A stretch of 64,000 bases of DNA from Oscillospiraceae bacterium (GTDB lineage: Bacteria > Bacillota > Clostridia > Oscillospirales > Ruminococcaceae): NCBI GenBank assembly GCA_009781425.1, contig WQYC01000010.1, forward strand, positions 1 to 64,000, given 5' to 3'. Positions 55,999-64,000 of the stretch are shown piece after piece. The position numbers and the translations under genes were made by a program. The notes below the pieces were generated by a model that worked only from the letters and a program-made list of their open reading frames with translations, searched no databases and was not told where the DNA came from. Positions within the stretch are counted from its first letter, which is position 1. Every line of letters begins with the position of its first letter.

Positions 55999-56230
55999 TA
56001 TGCACTTCGTATTTACTTTCGGAAACATCGTAACCCATTTCAGCCAGCTCATGAAAGAGCTGGTATTTTCTTATTCCCGTAGTGTCGAAATCCACGGCTA
56101 CGCTGTTGACAGCAGGGTTCATGCTCACGGATATTACTCCCGCAAGCTTGTCTAAATCACCTTTTATCCTCTTTATATCCTTTTTCCCGTCAATTTCATT
56201 GACAATAAAGTACGCACTCGCTTTTGACAT
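55991..56230 (-). CDS. HMA-like ferredoxin-fold protein lacking the CxxC motif
   Basis: IKRIKGDLDKLAGVISVSMNPAVNSVAVDFDTTGIRKYQLFHELAEMGYDV; RBS gggggag. Confidence 0.65.
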   Translation of the reverse strand: MSKASAYFIVNEIDGKKDIKRIKGDLDKLAGVISVSMNPAVNSVAVDFDTTGIRKYQLFHELAEMGYDVSESKYEVHIM

Positions 56231-56302
56231 TTTGTCCGCTCCCCCTCGCTCTTTTAATAACTCTATGATTATTCTTTGCAAAATATACTGACATTATTCG
56301 CA

Positions 56303-56334
56303 ATAAAAAAGGAACCGCTGCTGTGAGCGGTTCC
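56303..56334 (-). terminator. Intrinsic terminator
   Basis: GGAACCGCTCACAGCAGCGGTTCCTTTTTT on minus strand. Confidence 0.75.
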
Positions 56335-56344
56335 TGTGTGTTTA

Positions 56345-56833
56345 TTATTTCATTCCGAGCAATGCCTTGTCGCCGTTTTTTAAGTAAAGCTCAGTTAAAT
56401 CCCATGTTTGTCCTATGCTGACGCTTTCATTTTCGTTCGGCGTGAACTCAAAATCGAACAGGCTAATGAAGTACATTTCGGTTTCTTCTATGTAGCGGGG
56501 CGTGTCCCACAGGTCTTCAATAGTAAGAATAAAATCGTCTAAATAATCCTTTCTGTCGCTGAGCAGAAAGACGCATGGCACAATTTCACCGCCGTTGGAA
56601 ACGGCGCAGTGCGCGCGGATAACCCTTGCAGCTCCCGACGTGTAGTATTCAATGGAGTTGAGAGAATAAGTGGTAACACCCTCTAATTCGGGATAATCCC
56701 ACATACCCTGCCGCAGAGTAATATTAGCCCGCGCGGCGAAGCGTTCTGCGTTTGAAAAGCTCGACGAGCAAGCCGCCAAGGATAAAATAATAATTAAAAC
56801 CGAAATCACCGAAATTATTTTTTTTGCTTTCAT
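56345..56833 (-). CDS. Hypothetical lipoprotein
   Basis: MKAKKIISVISVLIIILSLAACSSS. Confidence 0.55.
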   Translation of the reverse strand: MKAKKIISVISVLIIILSLAACSSSFSNAERFAARANITLRQGMWDYPELEGVTTYSLNSIEYYTSGAARVIRAHCAVSNGGEIVPCVFLLSDRKDYLDDFILTIEDLWDTPRYIEETEMYFISLFDFEFTPNENESVSIGQTWDLTELYLKNGDKALLGMK

Positions 56834-56845
56834 AGTATTGTCCCC

Positions 56846-57883
56846 CTAAAAACATCTTCCCGTTTTTTCTTTTTGATTTTCTTTTTTGCATTTATCGCCG
56901 CATTTGTAGCAGATTTCGTTGGCAAGCGGCAGGTTTTCCTCAAACGCCTTCACGTTTTCCATTGTCGTAAGTGCAATTTCGCGCATGGCTTCCTCGGTGA
57001 AGAACGCCTGATGCGAGGTTAGAAGCACGTTCGGGAACGTCAGAAGCCGCGAAAGCTCGTCGTCCTTTATGATTGTATCTGACAAATCCTCAAAGAAATA
57101 CTCGCTTTCTTCCTCGTAAACGTCCAAGCCCGCGCCGCCGATTTGCTGATTCTTCAAAGCCTCGATTAAAGCCGCGGTGTCAATCAGCGCGCCGCGCGAT
57201 GTATTTACTATAATTGCATGAGATTTCATCTTTTTTAAGTTCTCACGGTTTATAATATGCTTGGTTTCGGGCGTGAGAGGACAGTGCAGGGAAATAACGT
57301 CCGAAGCCCTCAAAAGCTCGTCAAGCCCGACGTATTCTACATCTAAGCCTTCTACAGGATAAGGGTCAAAGGCTAAAACCTTCATGCCGAAGCCCTTGCA
57401 AATCCCCGCGAAAACCCGCCCGATTTTGCCTGTGCCGATGACGCCGGCGGTCTTCCCGGCTAAATCGATGCCGATGAAGCCGTTTATACTGAAATTATTA
57501 TCCCGCGTCCTTGAATAGGCTCTGTGGGTTTTGCGGTTGAGCGTTAAAAGAAGTGCGGCGGCGTGCTCCGCGACAGCCGCAGGCGAGTATTCGGGAACTC
57601 TTACGACGTGAATTTTTTCGTATGCGGTTTTGAAGTCTACGTTATTGTAACCCGCGCATCGAAGCGCGAGCAGCTTTACGCCATTTTTATACAGGATTTC
57701 AAGCGTTTCCTTGTCCGCGTTGTCGTTGACAAAAATGCAAACAGCGTCAAAGTCCTTTGAAAGACAAGCAGTTTCAGCGTTCAGCTTGAAATCAAAGTAT
57801 CTGATTTCGGTGTTAAACTCCTGCGCCAGCTTATCAAACCAAACCTTGTCATACGGTTTCGTGTCGTAAAAAGCTATTTTCAA
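56846..57883 (-). CDS. D-lactate dehydrogenase-like 2-hydroxyacid dehydrogenase with Cys-rich tail
   Basis: AGVIGTGKIGRVFAGICKGFGMKVLAFDPYP; HCPLTPETKHIINRENL; NTSRGALIDTAALIEAL. Confidence 0.9.
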   Translation of the reverse strand: MKIAFYDTKPYDKVWFDKLAQEFNTEIRYFDFKLNAETACLSKDFDAVCIFVNDNADKETLEILYKNGVKLLALRCAGYNNVDFKTAYEKIHVVRVPEYSPAAVAEHAAALLLTLNRKTHRAYSRTRDNNFSINGFIGIDLAGKTAGVIGTGKIGRVFAGICKGFGMKVLAFDPYPVEGLDVEYVGLDELLRASDVISLHCPLTPETKHIINRENLKKMKSHAIIVNTSRGALIDTAALIEALKNQQIGGAGLDVYEEESEYFFEDLSDTIIKDDELSRLLTFPNVLLTSHQAFFTEEAMREIALTTMENVKAFEENLPLANEICYKCGDKCKKENQKEKTGRCF

Positions 57884-57885
57884 AT

Positions 57886-58161
57886 TTATTCTTCTACCCC
57901 TTTAAGCAAGTCTTCGGCAAGCTTTAAGTCGCGCTGGGCTGTGTCTTCGTTGTCGGCGATTGCAGTGATTTTCACCTCGTCGCCTTCCTTAAAATTACCC
58001 GAGAGAAGCCCGATTAAGCTCTTCATAGCTACCTGCCGAGATTGGTCTTTGGCTATGTAAACGCTGGAGCTTGCTTTCTTTGAGAGCGTGTCAATCAGAG
58101 AATTTACGAATCGGTTGTTCCAATCGACTGCTATTGTGACTTGTTTTTCAACAGTGAACAT
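57886..58161 (-). CDS. HPr-like protein lacking the GLHARPA active-site His
   Basis: MFTVEKQVTIAVDWNNRFVNSLIDTLSKKASSSVYIAKDQSRQVAMKSLIGLLSGNFKEGDEVKITA. Confidence 0.75.
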   Translation of the reverse strand: MFTVEKQVTIAVDWNNRFVNSLIDTLSKKASSSVYIAKDQSRQVAMKSLIGLLSGNFKEGDEVKITAIADNEDTAQRDLKLAEDLLKGVEE

Positions 58162-58254
58162 AATTTTTTGTCCTTTCACAAGTGATATATCCTTAGTATA
58201 ACACAAAATTCTTGCAAATGCAAGAATTTTGTGTTTTTATATAAAATTGTTAGC

Positions 58255-58947
58255 TTAAACGATATATTTTGCAGTAGCGACCTTCACGCCGGGGCCCATT
58301 GTAGAAGCCACAGTACAGCTTTTAATATACTGACCTTTAGCGGCGGAGGGCTTTGCTTTTACGACTGCGCCAATTAAGGTATCGAAGTTTTCTTCTAACT
58401 TTTCTTTGCCGAACGAAACCTTGCCGATAGGGCAGTGGATAATATTAGTTTTGTCTAATCTGTACTCGATTTTACCTGCTTTTGCTTCGAGAACGGCTTT
58501 CGCAACGTCCGGTGTAACTGTTCCGGCTTTAGGGTTCGGCATAAGTCCGCGAGGACCGAGCACCTTACCGAGACGCCCCACAACGCCCATCATGTCGGGG
58601 CTTGCGATGACAACGTCGAAATCCATCCAGCCGCCTTGAATCTTAGCAACTGTGTCGTCGTCTGCAACGAAGTCACTGCCTGCTTCTTCGGCCGCTTTAA
58701 TATTATCGCCTTTAGCGAATACGAGGGTTCTGACTTTTTTACCTGTGCCGTTCGGGAGAACAACCGCACCTCTGACCTGTTGGTCAGCGTGGCGGGAGTC
58801 AACGCCGAGACGTATGTGCATTTCGACTGTTTCGTCGAATTTAGCTTTCGCGGTGTCGCAGATTAACTGCAACGCTTCGGTTGTATCGTATTGTTTATCG
58901 CGGTTTACGAGCTTTGCGCTCTCGTTGTATTTTTTACCGTGTTTCAT
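58255..58947 (-). CDS. rplA: 50S ribosomal protein L1
   Basis: [64 protein letters not shown]; the upstream extension to 59043 is repeat-derived. Confidence 0.95.
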   Translation of the reverse strand: MKHGKKYNESAKLVNRDKQYDTTEALQLICDTAKAKFDETVEMHIRLGVDSRHADQQVRGAVVLPNGTGKKVRTLVFAKGDNIKAAEEAGSDFVADDDTVAKIQGGWMDFDVVIASPDMMGVVGRLGKVLGPRGLMPNPKAGTVTPDVAKAVLEAKAGKIEYRLDKTNIIHCPIGKVSFGKEKLEENFDTLIGAVVKAKPSAAKGQYIKSCTVASTMGPGVKVATAKYIV

Positions 58948-58999
58948 AGTTAAATTTTCCTCCTTGTGGTGAATCGATTCGTTGAATCTCCCACTGACG

Positions 59000-59034
59000 A
59001 ACAATGTACAATTGACAATGTACAATTGACAATT
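59000..59034. repeat. ACAATGTACAATTGACAATG repeat array
   Basis: acaatgtacaattgacaatgtacaattgacaattt between rplK and rplA. Confidence 0.8.
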
Positions 59035-59084
59035 TGTTATCATTGCAGTTTTGTTTAATATTTTGATGTTGAATAAATAAAATT

Positions 59085-59117
59085 AATTGTCAATTGTCAA
59101 TTGTCAACTGTCAATTA
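59085..59117. repeat. AATTGTCAATTGTC repeat array, inverted relative to 59000-59034
   Basis: ttaattgtcaattgtcaattgtcaactgtcaatta overlapping the rplK stop. Confidence 0.8.
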
Positions 59118-59532
59118 CCTCCACGCCCATTGAGCGTGCTGTTCCCGCTACCATTGACATAGCGGTTTCAACGCTGCCCGCGTTAAGGTCAACCATTTTT
59201 GTTTCAGCGATTTGCTTAATTTGGTCTTTTGTGATTTTAGAAACTTTGTTTCTGTTAGGTTCGCCGGAAGCCTTTTCAAGCTTGCAGGCTTTTTTAATAA
59301 GAACCGACGCAGGCGGTGTCTTAGTGATGAACGAGAAGCTTCTGTCAGCGTAAACCGTGATAACAACAGGGATTAAGAGCCCCATGTCGTTCTTGGTGCG
59401 CTCGTTAAAGTCCTTCGTGAACGCCATTATGTTGACGCCGTGCTGACCTAAAGCCGGGCCTACAGGCGGTGCGGGGGTTGCTTTTCCTGCAGGAATTTGC
59501 AGTTTTATATAACCTACTATTTTTTGTGCCAT
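59104..59532 (-). CDS. rplK: 50S ribosomal protein L11
   Basis: [42 protein letters not shown]. Confidence 0.96.
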   Translation of the reverse strand: MAQKIVGYIKLQIPAGKATPAPPVGPALGQHGVNIMAFTKDFNERTKNDMGLLIPVVITVYADRSFSFITKTPPASVLIKKACKLEKASGEPNRNKVSKITKDQIKQIAETKMVDLNAGSVETAMSMVAGTARSMGVEVIDS

Positions 59533-59556
59533 CTTTTTATATAGTCCTTTCTAAGA

Positions 59557-60081
59557 TTAAGAAGATACTTTCTCTACATCAGAGAGTTCTAATTTTGTCG
59601 GTGTCGGCTGTCCGAACATGGAAACCATTACCGTGACGGTTCCTGCGGCGGCGTCAAGCTCTTTAACCACGCCTTCGATTCCTTCAAACGGGTCAGACTT
59701 GATAACGACTATGTCGCCTTCTTTTAAAGAAGCCTTCGTCGTCTTTTCGACTACGCCGAGGTTGTTTATTTCCTCTTCGGTAAGCGGGATAGGTTTTGAA
59801 CCGGGACCCACGAAGCCTGTAACTCCGCGCGTATTCCGGCAGATATACCACGATTCGTCGGTCATGACCATCTTGACGTAGACATAACTGGGGTAGAGCT
59901 TAACCTTTACGAGCTTAGGCACGCCTTTTGCGGTGGTTTCCGTGACCTCTTCGGTCGGAACCATAACCTCTTCAATTAAATGCCCTAAGCTTCTGTTCTC
60001 TACTAATGTCTTGATGTTGTCCGCGACTTTGTTTTCATAACCCGAATAGGTATGAAGAATATACCATTTTGCCTCTGACAT
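59557..60081 (-). CDS. nusG: Transcription termination/antitermination factor NusG
   Basis: WYILHTYSGYENKVADNIK; LYPSYVYVKMVMTDESWYICRNTRGVTGFVGPGSKPIPL. Confidence 0.95.
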   Translation of the reverse strand: MSEAKWYILHTYSGYENKVADNIKTLVENRSLGHLIEEVMVPTEEVTETTAKGVPKLVKVKLYPSYVYVKMVMTDESWYICRNTRGVTGFVGPGSKPIPLTEEEINNLGVVEKTTKASLKEGDIVVIKSDPFEGIEGVVKELDAAAGTVTVMVSMFGQPTPTKLELSDVEKVSS

Positions 60082-60102
60082 CGGTTGTCCCCTTTAAATT
60101 TT

Positions 60103-60393
60103 TTACCTGAGATAAACTTGGTCTAAAATAAATGCGAAGACATAATCAAGCCCGAAAATAATCGCCGCTGTCGTGACTATAGCGGTGAGCACCACGCCTG
60201 TGTTGTTGAGCACCTGCTTGGGTGTGGGCCATGTTACTTTCTTGAACTCTGCCTTTGCGTCCTTAAAATACCTTACAACGGAGCGCTTCGGGCGTTTAGC
60301 CGCGGCGGCTTTTTGAGCGTTTCTTTGGTTTTCGAGCTTTTCGCGCTCTTTTTCTTTTGCTTCTTTAGCGAATTCTTTTTCAATATTTGCCAT
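60103..60393 (-). CDS. secE: Preprotein translocase SecE
   Basis: VRYFKDAKAEFKKVTWPTPKQVLNNTGVVL. Confidence 0.93.
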   Translation of the reverse strand: MANIEKEFAKEAKEKEREKLENQRNAQKAAAAKRPKRSVVRYFKDAKAEFKKVTWPTPKQVLNNTGVVLTAIVTTAAIIFGLDYVFAFILDQVYLR

Positions 60394-60414
60394 AAATGAA
60401 GTCAGCTCCTTTCC

Positions 60415-60564
60415 TTATTTCGTTTCTCTGTGAGCCGTGTGCTTACGGCAAAAACGACAGTGCTTTTTCATTTCAAGCCTGTCCGGGTCGTTCTTTTTGT
60501 TCTTTTTGGTGTTGTAATTGCGTTGCTTACATTCCTGGCAAGCGAGTGTGATTTTCACTCTCAT
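60415..60564 (-). CDS. rpmG: 50S ribosomal protein L33 (49 aa, absent from the supplied ORF track)
   Basis: Manual translation [49 protein letters not shown]; paired CxxC motifs. Confidence 0.94.
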   Translation of the reverse strand: MRVKITLACQECKQRNYNTKKNKKNDPDRLEMKKHCRFCRKHTAHRETK

Positions 60565-60759
60565 ATATCGGCACCTCCTAATTATTTCGCCGCTTGGCGG
60601 CGGAAAGCCTCCCTCAAAATTTGAAGGGTTCGCATTAAATTTTCTGCGGAAAATTTAATGCACACAAAAATAACCCCTATTGAGGTATTACTATTGTAAC
60701 ACACAAAACAGGGGTTGTCAAGAACTTTTTGAAAAAAAGTTTTGCTTTTCTTTAAAAAT

Positions 60760-61269
60760 TTATGTACTTTTTATTTCGCCTCTGCGAATTATGCCCATGA
60801 ACGCTTTGTTTTTCTCTAAAACAAACTTGAATAAAGGCACGCCGATTACGGTAATTACAACGAATTGCCCCACTCCGACGAAAACCATGCACTGCCATAA
60901 CGGAAAAGGTGCTTCAAAAATCATTTTAATCATGATGCCTACGAGCACTGCGTTGGTAAATACAGGCAACAGCGACGAAACCCAGATGTTTTTAATCCGG
61001 CTCATGGGGAATACCGCGAGAGCAGTCCCGAGCGTGCCGAGAAGCACGTCTATCAGTCCGTAAGGGCTTCCGAGGAGATTCGCGATTAAACAACCTATAA
61101 TCATCGGAATACAGAAAATCGGGTTGTAAAAGCAAAAAAGCACTAAGATTTCCGAGAAGCGAAACTGAATTTCACCGAAGGCTAACGGGTTAATCAAGGT
61201 CAGAGCGACGTAAACCGCCGCTATGACTGCGCCGAATGCAATTTGCTGCACAGAAGGTTTTTTGAACAT
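60760..61269 (-). CDS. queT: QueT-type transporter (queuosine precursor ECF S component)
   Basis: QIAFGAVIAAVYVALTLINPLAFGEIQFRFSEILVLFCFYNP, GCLIANLLGSPYGLIDVLLGTLGT. Confidence 0.88.
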   Translation of the reverse strand: MFKKPSVQQIAFGAVIAAVYVALTLINPLAFGEIQFRFSEILVLFCFYNPIFCIPMIIGCLIANLLGSPYGLIDVLLGTLGTALAVFPMSRIKNIWVSSLLPVFTNAVLVGIMIKMIFEAPFPLWQCMVFVGVGQFVVITVIGVPLFKFVLEKNKAFMGIIRRGEIKST

Positions 61270-61279
61270 AATAATATTC

Positions 61280-61322
61280 TCCTTGTTTTTTTGTGTTCAG
61301 TGGTTAGCAAGTTAAACACTGC
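61280..61322 (-). promoter_or_regulatory. Probable preQ1-I-type riboswitch controlling queT translation
   Basis: Minus strand GCAGUGUUUAACUUGCUAACCACUGAACACAAAAAAACAAGGAG: P1 CAGUG/CACUG, pseudoknot CUUG/CAAG overlapping the SD, A-rich linker. Confidence 0.7.
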
Positions 61323-61437
61323 AAAACTAATTTTAGCATAGTTTTTCGTAAATGTAAAGAGTTTTTAAAATTTTTCTTGACGTTTTTTATATTATAAAGT
61401 ATAATTATAGTATATTATAATATTTTCGGGCAGGTAA

Positions 61438-62337
61438 ATGCGGGTGAAAATAAAACGCCGTCCTCAAAGCTTCGTCAAAAAAGAAGCTTCACTGACACCT
61501 ATTATAATGATTACCAACATCCTTATTGCGGGGGTGCTGCTTTTGATGGTGTTTTTTGCTTATAAGTATTTTACTTCCGAAGAAGCAGACGACGAACAAT
61601 TGACAATTGACAATGAACAATTGACAATTGACGAAACAGAACCCGACGTAGGGGACGACGCCCTCGGCGTCCCGCCCGAAGAACCCGAAATCCCCGAACC
61701 GCCGGTCATGACCAAAGCCGTTACGACGCCGCCTTACGCGGAAGAAGCACCCGAAATCGTTATTATTCCCGATTATACAGACGAATTTTATGAAAACGCT
61801 ATGTTTATCGGCGACTCGATTATGACGGGGATTCATCTTTACGGGCATATTCCTGCGGGCAACGTCTTCGCGAAGGTCGGTGTTAACCCCGACAGTGTCA
61901 TGGAAACTAAAATAAGCGGGCAGACCGCGCTTGAAATGGCGGTGGATATGAAGCCCGCGCGCATTTATATCATGCTCGGCTCGAACGGAATCGCGTTCAT
62001 GTCGGCAGGCAGAATGGTTTCAGATATGGAGGAATTTATCGCCGAGCTTGAAAAGGCTGTGCCGAATTCCCAAATAATTCTGCTGACGATTCCGCCCGTA
62101 ACCGATGAATACGACCGTGAACACCCCGAAACTATAGAAAAAATAACCGCTTATAACACGTTACTGTTAGAAGCAGCAGAAAGAAACAATTATTTTATTA
62201 TAGACACAGCTTCGATTTTAAGCACAACCACAGGCTTTCTCGCTCCGGCTTACGCCGAGGTTGACGGCTTGCACTTCCGCAACGCCGCATATAAAGCAAT
62301 TCTGAGCTATATTCAATTTACTATTGAAAATGAATAA
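61438..62337 (+). CDS. Membrane-anchored SGNH/GDSL-type hydrolase with repeat-derived linker
   Basis: TM ITNILIAGVLLLMVFFAYKYF; FIGDSIMTGIHLYG; MLGSNGIAFMS; DGLHFRNAAYKAI. Confidence 0.85.
   Translation: MRVKIKRRPQSFVKKEASLTPIIMITNILIAGVLLLMVFFAYKYFTSEEADDEQLTIDNEQLTIDETEPDVGDDALGVPPEEPEIPEPPVMTKAVTTPPYAEEAPEIVIIPDYTDEFYENAMFIGDSIMTGIHLYGHIPAGNVFAKVGVNPDSVMETKISGQTALEMAVDMKPARIYIMLGSNGIAFMSAGRMVSDMEEFIAELEKAVPNSQIILLTIPPVTDEYDREHPETIEKITAYNTLLLEAAERNNYFIIDTASILSTTTGFLAPAYAEVDGLHFRNAAYKAILSYIQFTIENE
61595..61632. repeat. CAATTGACAATTGACAATG repeat inside CDS
   Basis: gaacaattgacaattgacaatgaacaattgacaattg encodes EQLTIDNEQLTID. Confidence 0.8.
61642..61674. repeat. GTAGGGGACGACGCCCTCGGCGTCCC repeat inside CDS
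   Basis: 31/33 identical to the reverse complement of 35904-35936. Confidence 0.8.
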
Positions 62338-62376
62338 TTGTACATTGACAATTGTCAATTGTCAATTGTCAATTGT
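62336..62376. repeat. AATTGTACATTGACAATTGTCAATTG repeat array
   Basis: Between convergent SGNH hydrolase and mnmA; contains the mnmA stop codon. Confidence 0.8.
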
Positions 62377-63401
62377 ATCGTCCCGCCGCCTATTACAACA
62401 TCTTCGTCATAAAAAACCACGCTCTGCCCGGGTGTTAACGCCCTTTGCGGGCTGTCGAAGGCAACGTGAACGCAATTCTCGCCGGTAGGCGAAACAGTGC
62501 AGGGCTGTTCCTGCCCTGAATAGCGCGTTCGTGCAGATAAGCGCAGGGTTTCTTTTAATTCAGGGAAGGCAATCCAGTTGAGCTCGCGGGCAGTCAGCCT
62601 GCTTGAAAACAGTTCGGAGCTTCCGCCTGCAGTGACTGTGCCTGTTTTTGCATTTTTTCCCGTTACGTAAAGCGGCTCGGGCGCGGCAAGCCCTAAACCT
62701 TTGCGCTGACCGATTGTGTAGTTAATTATTCCGTTGTGTCTGCCGAGAAGCTTGCCATTTTTGTCAATAATATCGCCGCTCTGAAAAGATTTTCCGATGA
62801 AGCGCTCGATATATCCCGCGTAATCGCCGTCGGGAATGAAGCAGATGTCCTGACTGTCGGGCTTGTCGGCGTTTAAGCCGTGCTCGCGTGCTAACTCGCG
62901 CACCTGCTTTTTGTCCCCTTTCAAATCTCCGAGCGGGAAAATTATACGTGACAGTTGTTCTTGCGATAATCCGTAAAGCACGTAAGACTGGTCTTTTGGT
63001 GATAATGCTTTTTTGAGCAGAAAACGTCCGCTTGCCTTGTCGAATTCAACCCGCGCGTAATGTCCTGTCGCGAAATAATCACAGCCGAGCGATTCCGCGC
63101 AGTCGAGGAACGCGCCGAATTTAATATGTTTATTGCAAACTACGCAGGGATTCGGGGTTTCGCCGCTGATGTATGAATTTACGAAGCTTTCGATTACTTT
63201 TTGCTTGAACTGCTCTTTTAAATCGAAGACATGGTGCGAGATTCCGAAGCGTTCGGCAACTGAGCGCGCTTCGTCGCAGGCGGCTTCTGCGCCGTCATAA
63301 AGCTTCATAGTCGCGCCGATAATATTATATTCGTTTTTAAGAAGCGTCAGTGCGACCGAGCTGTCAACGCCGCCGCTCAAAGCAAGCATTAAATTTTTCA
63401 T
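62355..63401 (-). CDS. mnmA: tRNA-specific 2-thiouridylase
   Basis: MLALSGGVDSSVALTLLK; GETPNPCVVCNKHIKFG; ATGHYARVE; QDICFIPDGDY. Confidence 0.95.
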   Translation of the reverse strand: MKNLMLALSGGVDSSVALTLLKNEYNIIGATMKLYDGAEAACDEARSVAERFGISHHVFDLKEQFKQKVIESFVNSYISGETPNPCVVCNKHIKFGAFLDCAESLGCDYFATGHYARVEFDKASGRFLLKKALSPKDQSYVLYGLSQEQLSRIIFPLGDLKGDKKQVRELAREHGLNADKPDSQDICFIPDGDYAGYIERFIGKSFQSGDIIDKNGKLLGRHNGIINYTIGQRKGLGLAAPEPLYVTGKNAKTGTVTAGGSSELFSSRLTARELNWIAFPELKETLRLSARTRYSGQEQPCTVSPTGENCVHVAFDSPQRALTPGQSVVFYDEDVVIGGGTIQLTIDN

Positions 63402-63519
63402 GTGTAGCACCTCACAAGATAATTCTACCATATATTTACGTAAAAAACAAGATAAATCGCTTGCAAATAAGCGCGGTTTGTGATATAATTAAACTTAAAT
63501 ACTACTTGGAGGTAACATT

Positions 63520-64000
63520 TTGCCTTTATTCGGTTTTTTTGACTACGGGAAAGCAGGCAAGGGAATTGCGAAAGACGCGCCTGTGAAGCGTCCTTTCTTT
63601 AAGTTCTGGGAGCTTTTTGCGCGGAAATTCTGGAAGTTTTTCTTTATTAATTTTATTTATCTGCTCTTCTGTCTGCCTGTTGTTACCTTCGGGCCTGCGA
63701 CGGTCGCGATGACGCAGGTGATGAGAAAATTTTCGATTGAACAGCCGATTTTCATTTTTGATGAGTTTTGGCGGGCGTTCAAAAGTAACTTTAAAAAATC
63801 CTTTTTCCTTGGCATTGTGAATATTATTTTTATCGTTTCTTTTGTATACGCTTATGTTTATTACGATATTTTGACAAGCTTTGAGCCGTCTTTCTTTAAC
63901 TTGGCTTTGATGTCTATGACGATTGCGGCGGGGGCGTTTGTGCTGATGATGCATTTTTATATCTATCCGCAAATCGCCTCGCTGACGCTGAGCCTGCATC
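63520..64000 (+). CDS. YesL/DUF624-like membrane protein, TTG start, truncated by window end
   Basis: MPLFGFFDYGKAGKGIAKDAPVKRPFFKFWELFARKFWKFFFINFIYLLFCLPVVTFGPATVAMTQVMRK; SD ttggaggtaac; not in the ORF track because of its TTG start. Confidence 0.8.
   Translation, partial: MPLFGFFDYGKAGKGIAKDAPVKRPFFKFWELFARKFWKFFFINFIYLLFCLPVVTFGPATVAMTQVMRKFSIEQPIFIFDEFWRAFKSNFKKSFFLGIVNIIFIVSFVYAYVYYDILTSFEPSFFNLALMSMTIAAGAFVLMMHFYIYPQIASLTLSLH

Noticed and set aside
58948-59043. N-terminal extension of the rplA ORF ([20 protein letters not shown]...)
   Set aside because: The extension is translated repeat DNA; the conserved L1 start MKHGKKYNE with RBS lies at 58947
59000-59117. Repeated ATTGTCAATTGTCA units as a possible CRISPR array
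   Set aside because: Units are contiguous, ~10 bp, with no unique spacers and no cas genes; the same units are dispersed at other loci
63526-63999. 157-aa minus-strand ORF at window end
   Set aside because: Basic low-complexity translation; the opposite strand encodes a clear multi-TM YesL-like protein with SD and TTG start
1-64000. Prophage, integrative element, restriction-modification or classical anti-phage island
   Set aside because: No integrase, transposase, phage structural, methyltransferase-nuclease pair or tRNA-anchored junction could be recognised; insertions appear as single genes or short repeats

Overview
This 64-kb window looks like chromosomal DNA from an anaerobic, fibre-degrading Firmicute (Clostridia, Oscillospiraceae/Ruminococcaceae-like; taxonomy is inferred from gene content only). 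It is densely coding. Main blocks: glycoside hydrolases GH27, GH26 and a GH9 with a C-terminal dockerin-like tail; a tandem leucine-rich-repeat protein with DUF1266-like and DUF4240-like domains; an exopolysaccharide initiation and phosphotyrosine-control cassette next to a membrane-anchored GH10 xylanase; a NatAB-type ABC exporter; dnaD/dnaC-like genes; a large polyamine cluster (speD, speA, speE, speB, carboxynorspermidine dehydrogenase, nspC) carrying several inserted genes and repeats; citrate synthase, trmB, CheC, murA, tmcAL, ackA, proS, nrdD; the rpmG-secE-nusG-rplK-rplA operon; queT behind a probable preQ1 riboswitch; and mnmA. The strongest unexplained signal is a ~630-nt non-coding transcription unit (21638-22270) with an ideal promoter, many hairpins and a strong terminator, about 600 bp from a probable 6S RNA. 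Other notable signals: (i) an exact 37-bp inverted promoter repeat flanking the GH27-to-DUF1653 block, with a clean 127-bp indel between its two copies; (ii) three families of small repeats that have entered coding sequence and supply stop codons, C-termini and a disordered linker; (iii) two near-identical face-to-face bidirectional promoters; (iv) a duplicated junction that looks like a gene-insertion scar in the polyamine operon. All family calls come from reading the sequence; no database search was run.
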